64,000 nt of DNA from Streptococcus gallolyticus subsp. gallolyticus DSM 16831. Its GTDB lineage: Bacteria > Bacillota > Bacilli > Lactobacillales > Streptococcaceae. The stretch spans positions 2,002,001-2,066,000 of the forward strand of contig NZ_CP018822.1 in the NCBI RefSeq assembly GCF_002000985.1. The letters run 5' to 3'. The notes beneath the pieces are model-generated. The model saw only the letters and a list, made by a program, of their open reading frames with translations, was not told the DNA's origin and did no database searches. Position 1 is the stretch's first letter. Each line of letters begins with the position of its first letter. The translations under genes were made by a program, and so were the position numbers. Shown here piece after piece: positions 58,700-64,000 of this stretch.

Positions 58700-59053
58700 T
58701 TAAGCAAGGTATTCTGATACGTCAACCATTGGTGCTTCGTGCCAAAGTTTTTCAATGTTGTAGTGTTCACGTTCGTCTTCTGAGAAGATATGGACAACAA
58801 CATCATTAAGGTCAAGAAGTACCCAACCTGTACGACTATCACCTTCAGCATGACTGGCATCACCACCAGCTTCTTTAACTTTTTCACGAATATTTTCTGC
58901 AATAGCGTCCAGTTGACGTGTGTTCATAGCGCTAACCACTACAAAATAATCTGTCACACTAGTCAATCCATAAAGGTCTAAGACAACCATGTCTTCTGCA
59001 CGTTTTTCATCAGCTGCCTTGACAACCAATTCTAGTAATTCTTTTTTATCCAT
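58700..59053 (-). CDS. rsfS: Ribosome silencing factor RsfS
   Basis: A 117-residue RsfS (Iojap) protein that binds ribosomal protein L14 and blocks subunit joining in starvation. Motifs: [26 protein letters not shown] and [14 protein letters not shown]. It begins directly after the isochorismatase gene stop, and the group yqeG-yqeH-yhbY-nadD-yqeK-isochorismatase-rsfS is conserved. Confidence 0.95.
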   Translation of the reverse strand: MDKKELLELVVKAADEKRAEDMVVLDLYGLTSVTDYFVVVSAMNTRQLDAIAENIREKVKEAGGDASHAEGDSRTGWVLLDLNDVVVHIFSEDEREHYNIEKLWHEAPMVDVSEYLA

Positions 59054-59566
59054 TTAATCCTCTTTTAAAATTTCTTCTAAATCAGCCACTTGGGCAAAAC
59101 GTCCATTCCAAGTGCTTTCATAATACTGTATTAATTGTTCTGCTGTAATTTCTCTTTCAGCAAAGGTAGTCGTGCCATTTTTAATAACTGCCAAATTATA
59201 GCCAAACTCAAACGCCACCTTAACAGTCGTATCAATGCAATAATTCGTTGCCATGCCAATGATAATCAGCCGCTCAATAGCTTGGCGATCCAGATAAGTC
59301 TGTAAATGAGTTTCTTTAAAAGCACTATTATAATGCTTATCAAAGATTTTCTCGTCAACTTCTGGAGCAATAGCTTCGTAAATTTCCCAGCCATGACTTC
59401 CTGTTAGTAGTTCGTCGTCATTGTGGCGAACGTAAATCACCTCAATGTTTTTCTCACGACAAGTGGCGATTGCTTTTTGCCAGACAGACAAGCAGTTATC
59501 AACAGCATACGGTTTAGCCTCTATCAAGGCTGTTTGAATATCAACCACTAACAGAGCTGTTTTCAT
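59054..59566 (-). CDS. Isochorismatase-family cysteine hydrolase
   Basis: A 170-residue hydrolase. [12 protein letters not shown] has the catalytic aspartate, and [21 protein letters not shown] the nucleophile cysteine (about 111-113) preceded by a cis-peptide-type pair. Nicotinamidase is the likely function because it sits in the nadD operon, but related hydrolases act on other amides. It overlaps the yqeK stop by four bases. Confidence 0.85.
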   Translation of the reverse strand: MKTALLVVDIQTALIEAKPYAVDNCLSVWQKAIATCREKNIEVIYVRHNDDELLTGSHGWEIYEAIAPEVDEKIFDKHYNSAFKETHLQTYLDRQAIERLIIIGMATNYCIDTTVKVAFEFGYNLAVIKNGTTTFAEREITAEQLIQYYESTWNGRFAQVADLEEILKED

Positions 59567-60162
59567 TTGTCATCTTTCATAAACCCAACATACGCATTAT
59601 AAGTCTCAATGGTTTGTGGGAAGATAGGAAAGGCTTGGTGCGCTAGATGTTCTACGGTATGAACAGTTTCGTAGGCAACCGCCTTATCTAACGATTCTTT
59701 AGCAATCACGCGCGCTTCTTCCACCAAGGGAAAACGGCGATTTGGCTCGATATAGTCTGCCACATAAACAATCTTATCTAGCAAAGACATATCACTTGAA
59801 CCAACGGTATGAGTCTCAATACTACGCAAGATTTCCTTGTCCGTCACGCCCAAATCTTCTTGAATCTTATAAATACCGACCATGCCATGCCAAACATTAT
59901 TGCCCCATTTTTTTAGTTCTGGGTCAAGCTGATACTTATCAATCAAATCTAAAAATTCTTGGTCTGAAATCTCTTTGGCATAATCGTGGATTAATCCAGC
60001 CAGTCCAGCTTTTTCCGTATCATAACCATAACGCTCTGCCAATTCAATGGCAGTTTTTTCCACGCCAAGGACATGGTTAAAACGTTTTTCACTCATAACT
60101 GATGCAACTTTGCCTAAAAGCTCAGCACGTTCAATCCCTGCGGTATAAGCCTCATAAGTCAT
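59563..60162 (-). CDS. yqeK: HD-domain hydrolase YqeK (symmetrical Ap4A hydrolase)
   Basis: A 199-residue HD hydrolase. [16 protein letters not shown] and [10 protein letters not shown] give the metal site, with a later HTVGSSDM and [11 protein letters not shown]. YqeK enzymes cleave diadenosine tetraphosphate symmetrically to ADP. The ATG at 60162 gives the usual length; nadD stop overlaps it by 11 bases. Position beside nadD is the usual arrangement. Confidence 0.92.
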   Translation of the reverse strand: MTYEAYTAGIERAELLGKVASVMSEKRFNHVLGVEKTAIELAERYGYDTEKAGLAGLIHDYAKEISDQEFLDLIDKYQLDPELKKWGNNVWHGMVGIYKIQEDLGVTDKEILRSIETHTVGSSDMSLLDKIVYVADYIEPNRRFPLVEEARVIAKESLDKAVAYETVHTVEHLAHQAFPIFPQTIETYNAYVGFMKDDK

Positions 60163-60790
60163 GATAAAGTCCTTCTTTCTCAATGTAGTCAATAACTGCC
60201 TGTGGCATTAGGAAATTAGGACGGCAACCATTTTCAAAATGATGACGAATCATACTAGATGAAATATCCATCAGCGGCACATCAACCCAAATCACTGGAT
60301 AAGACGTTCCAGCTTTGTATTTAGGACGTTGAACACCGACAAATTGCACCATTTTAATCAATTCATCAATTTTATACCATTTTGGCAAATAATCCACCAT
60401 GTCTGCGCCAATGATGAAATAGTAATCAACATCAGGATTTTTTTCAATCAAAAGCTTCATTGTATCGTAAGTATAGCTAATGCCTTTACGTTCCAATTCA
60501 ATGGTTTCAATCCCCAAACCATCAACACCTTCAATGGCTAATTCAAGCATTTTCAAGCGATGTTTTTCATCGATTGTATTTTTCTTATCAACGTGTGGTG
60601 GCTCGTATTCGGGCATAAGAAAAACCTTATCCAAACACAATTGTTGGCGAACTTGGTCTGCAACGACGAGATGTGCATTATGAACAGGATTGAAATTACC
60701 TCCTAGAATTCCAATCTGCTTACGATTTTTATCTTTTTCTTTCTTCTCCAATTCAACTTTGGTGAATGGAGTTAACAATTCTAATGCCAT
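60152..60790 (-). CDS. nadD: Nicotinate-nucleotide adenylyltransferase
   Basis: A 212-residue enzyme making deamido-NAD from nicotinate mononucleotide and [23 protein letters not shown] holds the HIGH motif; the C-terminal [11 protein letters not shown] gives the ISxxxxR signature. GGAGG supports ATG 60790. It is co-directional with yhbY (76-base gap). Confidence 0.95.
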   Translation of the reverse strand: MALELLTPFTKVELEKKEKDKNRKQIGILGGNFNPVHNAHLVVADQVRQQLCLDKVFLMPEYEPPHVDKKNTIDEKHRLKMLELAIEGVDGLGIETIELERKGISYTYDTMKLLIEKNPDVDYYFIIGADMVDYLPKWYKIDELIKMVQFVGVQRPKYKAGTSYPVIWVDVPLMDISSSMIRHHFENGCRPNFLMPQAVIDYIEKEGLYHDL

Positions 60791-60866
60791 ATTGACTACC
60801 TCCAAGCCAGGCGACTTCTTAAACGACTAACTCTTTAAACGACATTGTCAATTCGTAAACTTGACT

Positions 60867-61181
60867 TTATTGATTCAATTCTTTTACTTTTGGTGAGATT
60901 TTACGGTTTTGTTTTTTAGACGATTCTTTATAAAGAATAAGGATACGTCCGATTTTCAAAACAGTATCGCAACCAATTTCATCTTCTAAGATTTCAGCAA
61001 CTTCGTGAATATCTTCATCGGTATTTTGAAGAAGCGTTACCTTAATCAATTCGCGCGCATCCAAAGCATTTCGGACACTTGTTTTAATTTGGTCATTAAG
61101 ACCATTTTTCCCAACTTGCACAATTGGTTTCATTGAGTGTGCTTGTGATTTCAAAAAAGCACGTTGTTTTGATGTTAACAT
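60867..61181 (-). CDS. yhbY: RNA-binding protein YhbY (CRM domain)
   Basis: A 104-residue CRM-domain protein beginning LTSKQRAFLKSQAHSMKPIVQVGKNG, with a later ILYKESS. Members associate with pre-50S ribosomes. The ATG at 61181 gives the usual length; upstream ATGs lack better ribosome sites, so the exact start is not certain. Confidence 0.92.
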   Translation of the reverse strand: MLTSKQRAFLKSQAHSMKPIVQVGKNGLNDQIKTSVRNALDARELIKVTLLQNTDEDIHEVAEILEDEIGCDTVLKIGRILILYKESSKKQNRKISPKVKELNQ

Positions 61182-61322
61182 AATTATCATATCAGGCATG
61201 AAAATCCGCTGAAAACACACTCAACAAAAAATCTTAATTTGTTCAGTTGGCTTTTCAGTAAATTTTCCGCCTCTGTTCAAGTCACTCAAAAACTGACCTG
61301 AACTTCCTTTCTTTTTATTCTT

Positions 61323-62441
61323 TTAAATCAATGCCTTGCGAAGCAATACTGCCACACCTTCTGGCGCCCAAGCAGCAATTTTAACAGGGCTATCTTGCGA
61401 AGCTTTAATGCGAATCCAACCCAGCCCAGAATAAACCACATCCATTTTAGCTTTAATGGTAAATTCATGACGGACTAATTTTGGAAAATCAGCTAATTCC
61501 TTGTCTGTCGGTGGTGTCAAAAGACTGCCGACATGTTTGTCATAGAAAGCATCAGCACCAGCTAACTTGGTACGGTGCAATTTCAAATTATTGTCAAAAT
61601 AAGCTGTAAAACCTTGCTTATCTCCTGAGATAAAATCAAAACGTCCCAAACCAGCCAAAAACAGCGTTTGTTCAGGGTTGAGCTGATAAGTTTTCGGTTT
61701 AATTTCTTTCTTAGGACTGATGTATTTCAAATTTTTATCCCCAAGATAATGTGCCATTTGGTGACGGTGAATAATCCCTGGTGTATCAAAAATATAACTA
61801 CCGTCGTCCAATGGAATTTCGATTTTATCAAGGGTTGTTCCAGGGAAGCGAGATGTCGTAATAATATCTTTTTCCCCTGTTATTTCTTTGATAATAGCAT
61901 TGATAAGGGTTGATTTACCAACGTTTGTAACACCCACGACGTAAACATCACGCCCACGACGTAATTTTTCAATCTTTTCAATCAAGTCCTTGATAGCTTG
62001 ATGATTTTGGGCGCTCGTCAAAATGACATCAACTGGACGAAGTCCTTCTTCGTGCGCACGTTCTGTCAGCCATTGTGTCACTTTGCTATCCTTAACTGAT
62101 TTTGGCAAAATATCCTTTTTATTTCCGACAAGTAGGACGTCATTGCCAGAAACAAAACGTGGCAAGCCAGGGATAACTGAACCATTGAAATCAAAGATAT
62201 CCACAACATTAACCACAAGGGCGTCACTATCACCAACTTCGTGCAGAAGTTTCAAAAATTCATCATCAGTAATGTGCACATCGGTGATTTCATTGTAATG
62301 ACGTAATCTAAAACATCTTTGGCAATACAATTCGCCACTCTCTAAACCTTTTTCAAGAGCAGCTTTTGGGGTATATCCTGCCTTTTCCTTATCTTCTGTT
62401 TGAATTTTGGCTCCACAGCCAATACATAATAATTCTTCCAT
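61323..62441 (-). CDS. yqeH: Circularly permuted ribosome biogenesis GTPase YqeH
   Basis: A 372-residue GTPase with G motifs in permuted order. An N-terminal zinc finger (CIGC...CQRCF, residues 6-41) precedes G4 GNKKD, then G1 GVTNVGKST and G3 DTPG. It participates in 30S subunit assembly. Its ATG overlaps the yqeG stop (TAATG), a translational coupling. Confidence 0.95.
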   Translation of the reverse strand: MEELLCIGCGAKIQTEDKEKAGYTPKAALEKGLESGELYCQRCFRLRHYNEITDVHITDDEFLKLLHEVGDSDALVVNVVDIFDFNGSVIPGLPRFVSGNDVLLVGNKKDILPKSVKDSKVTQWLTERAHEEGLRPVDVILTSAQNHQAIKDLIEKIEKLRRGRDVYVVGVTNVGKSTLINAIIKEITGEKDIITTSRFPGTTLDKIEIPLDDGSYIFDTPGIIHRHQMAHYLGDKNLKYISPKKEIKPKTYQLNPEQTLFLAGLGRFDFISGDKQGFTAYFDNNLKLHRTKLAGADAFYDKHVGSLLTPPTDKELADFPKLVRHEFTIKAKMDVVYSGLGWIRIKASQDSPVKIAAWAPEGVAVLLRKALI

Positions 62442-62968
62442 TAAATTCCTTTTTGATATTGAATTTTTCCGTATTTTTCTTCAAGTTTAGCCCAAACACG
62501 GCGTTCGCGCCAACGATTAATCTTTGTATTCCAAGCATCAGAAGTCACTAATGGCTTGACCAAAACGGACTGAATATCAGCACGGTGTGCCGCACGAATG
62601 TCCGTCATCAACTGGTCACCAACCATGATAACCTCATCACGATCAAAACCATAACGTTTGATTGCCATATTGATACCGCGTGTGAAAGGTTTCATGGCAC
62701 GGCTAACAAAGTCCACACCAAATCGCGAAACCGCACGATTCACACGAAAATGCTTGTTATTTGATACGACAACAACTGAAATATCCGCCATAGTCATCTC
62801 ATCTAACCATGCACGCACTTCAGGCGTTCCATCAGGATTATTCCATGCGATTAAGGTATTATCTAAATCCACTAACACGGCATGAATCCCACGTCGTAAT
62901 AAATCATCTGCTCTTAAATCATAAACTGCCTCAACCACGAAGGTCGGCCTATAATCGTCTATACTCAA
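62441..62968 (-). CDS. yqeG: YqeG family HAD-type phosphatase
   Basis: A 175-residue HAD IIIA phosphatase. The catalytic motif is VDLDNTLIAWNN, then VVSNN and MVGDQLMTDI. The start is TTG at 62968, six bases after GGAG; this yields the SIDDYRPTFVVEAVYDL N-terminus found in streptococcal relatives. Substrate unknown. It heads the yqeG-yqeH operon. Confidence 0.92.
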   Translation of the reverse strand: MSIDDYRPTFVVEAVYDLRADDLLRRGIHAVLVDLDNTLIAWNNPDGTPEVRAWLDEMTMADISVVVVSNNKHFRVNRAVSRFGVDFVSRAMKPFTRGINMAIKRYGFDRDEVIMVGDQLMTDIRAAHRADIQSVLVKPLVTSDAWNTKINRWRERRVWAKLEEKYGKIQYQKGI

Positions 62969-63062
62969 ATTCTTCTCCAAAAAATATATTTTACTATTCA
63001 TTTTAACATATTTGCCAAAATATGGCGAATTGAAAACCATTCCCACATAAGGAAATTTAATG

Positions 63063-63086
63063 AAAAAAGAGTGGCAAGCCACTCTC
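63063..63086 (-). terminator. Rho-independent terminator of the MFS gene
   Basis: AGAGTGGC and GCCACTCT pair around a tight loop, followed by TTTTTT on the minus strand. Confidence 0.88.
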
Positions 63087-63094
63087 TCTATAAT

Positions 63095-64000
63095 TTATTT
63101 TTCTTTTCCGTCAACAACTCGTAGTAAGATGACAAGTTCGATAGCTGCTAGAATTAGCAAGACGATAAAGGCATTTCGTGAGCCTTGGGCTGTTGCTGCA
63201 GAGTAACTAAGGCTGCTGTTTGTTTGGCTTAGGGCTACAATCAATGAAGCGATTGTTGTTCCAACAGCGCCAGCAAATTGTTGTAGTGTATTAAAAATTG
63301 CGTTAGCATCTGCACGCTCCTTAAATGCTACTTGTTTTTGACCACTTGTCATGACATTGCCAAAAGCAATTCCAGTTCCACCCATTGATAAGATGTAGAA
63401 AATTGTCAACCAAGCATTTGATAAATGCAAGCCAAAAATACTATAAAGACAAAGAGCAAAGACAAGCATGCTTACCCCAAAGATAATTGGCTTTTTAGCT
63501 CCCAAACGGTCCAAGATGCTTCCACTAAATGGAGCAAAGCAAGCACCAATAAACGCTCCTGGAAAAACCAAAAGACCTGCTACCGTTGATGTTGAATGAT
63601 TAACCAATTGAACATAGTTTGGAATCAAGAATGATAATCCCAAGTTAACAATTTGGAAAAGGAAAAATGCCACAACGTGTCCTGCAAATTTTCCATTTTT
63701 CAAAACGGATAACTCAACGATCGGCACAGCTAATTGAGCTGAACGTTTCACAAGTACGATAAGCCCTGCAATACCAACAAATAGGCTACCTAAAACAGGC
63801 AAGCTAAGAAAATCGTAATCAGCAAGGTTATTAATTCCTAAAATCAGACCAATAAAGGCACAAAGAATCACAATCACGCTAAGAATATCCAATTTTTCAC
63901 GCACCACTTCATCTTTTTGTTCAATAGATGTCACACCTAATACCAAAGAAACTAATAACAACGGAATCAACAGAACAAAAATAAAACGCCAACCTAAGTT
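63095..64000 (-). CDS. MFS multidrug efflux protein (DHA2/EmrB-QacA type), C-terminal part
   Basis: The reading frame stays open past the right edge; the visible part is 301 residues. It begins in LGWRFIFVLLIPLLL, the end of a typical DHA2 helix motif, followed by a central loop and about eight helices, ending VLLRVVDGKEK. DHA2 pumps export drugs in exchange for protons. The codon at 63970 is an internal TTG, not the start. Specificity cannot be told from this fragment. Confidence 0.88.
   Translation of the reverse strand, partial: NLGWRFIFVLLIPLLLVSLVLGVTSIEQKDEVVREKLDILSVIVILCAFIGLILGINNLADYDFLSLPVLGSLFVGIAGLIVLVKRSAQLAVPIVELSVLKNGKFAGHVVAFFLFQIVNLGLSFLIPNYVQLVNHSTSTVAGLLVFPGAFIGACFAPFSGSILDRLGAKKPIIFGVSMLVFALCLYSIFGLHLSNAWLTIFYILSMGGTGIAFGNVMTSGQKQVAFKERADANAIFNTLQQFAGAVGTTIASLIVALSQTNSSLSYSAATAQGSRNAFIVLLILAAIELVILLRVVDGKEK

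Noticed and set aside
1..64000. tRNA, rRNA or CRISPR arrays
   Set aside because: No cloverleaf, ribosomal RNA signature or regular repeat-spacer array was noticed on either strand. The reading was by eye.

Overview
The window is low-GC Firmicutes chromosome and reads as core Streptococcus. Gene orders such as murI-rdgB-yfcE-cbpB-xerD-scpA-scpB-rluB-yidD, covR-covS-nrdR-dnaB-dnaI and yqeG-yqeH-yhbY-nadD-yqeK-rsfS are streptococcal. A CovRS pair, a lysine-biosynthesis lysA and two Trk/Ktr systems point towards the S. bovis/S. equinus complex. That placement is inferred from gene content; no database was searched. I see no rRNA, tRNA, CRISPR array, complete insertion sequence or prophage.

Layout. 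1-3.2 kb: start of a KimA-type K+ importer, divergent from trkA-trkH. 3.2-9.2 kb: chromosome segregation and housekeeping operon (yidD, rluB, scpB, scpA, XerD-like, CbpB, phosphoesterase, rdgB, murI). 9.3-14.6 kb: yneF, lysA, a BI-1 family membrane protein, an HD protein, a SpoU methyltransferase, acyP and yidC2. 14.6-19.8 kb: greA, mltG, an acetyltransferase, murC and an unrecognised charged protein. 19.8-27.1 kb: SNF2 helicase, der, dnaI, dnaB, nrdR. 27.2-32 kb: covRS, a DUF177 protein, htpX, lemA. 32.2-35.1 kb: rsmG, ktrB, ktrA. 35.1-39.1 kb: an ECF transporter joined to a SAM-hydrolase (DUF62) gene. 39.2-42.2 kb: sstT and brnQ. 42.4-44.6 kb: a lipoprotein gene broken by an in-frame amber codon, then an Rrf2 regulator divergent from an oxidoreductase. 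44.6-52.6 kb: methionine/cysteine uptake and scavenging island. 52.8-64 kb: yebC, an SDR protein, a MerR regulator, then the tmcAL...yqeG housekeeping operon interrupted by an AT-rich AlbA_2 (Schlafen-type) gene, and a truncated MFS efflux pump.

How the genes work together. Three K+ uptake systems and the c-di-AMP-binding CBS protein CbpB lie within 35 kb, so potassium and c-di-AMP physiology is well represented. The most informative region is 44.6-52.6 kb. A perfect Met-box (MetR/MtaR type) lies at the activator position ahead of metQ. Two CmbR-type CYS-boxes lie at the same distance from their -10 elements, ahead of a cystine-type binding protein and ahead of a gamma-glutamyl hydrolase/binding protein/M20 deacylase group. 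Together they suggest import and unmasking of conjugated sulfur amino acids, with two binding proteins that have no permease beside them. The best candidate for accessory or undescribed biology is the AlbA_2 gene at 56.7-57.8 kb.
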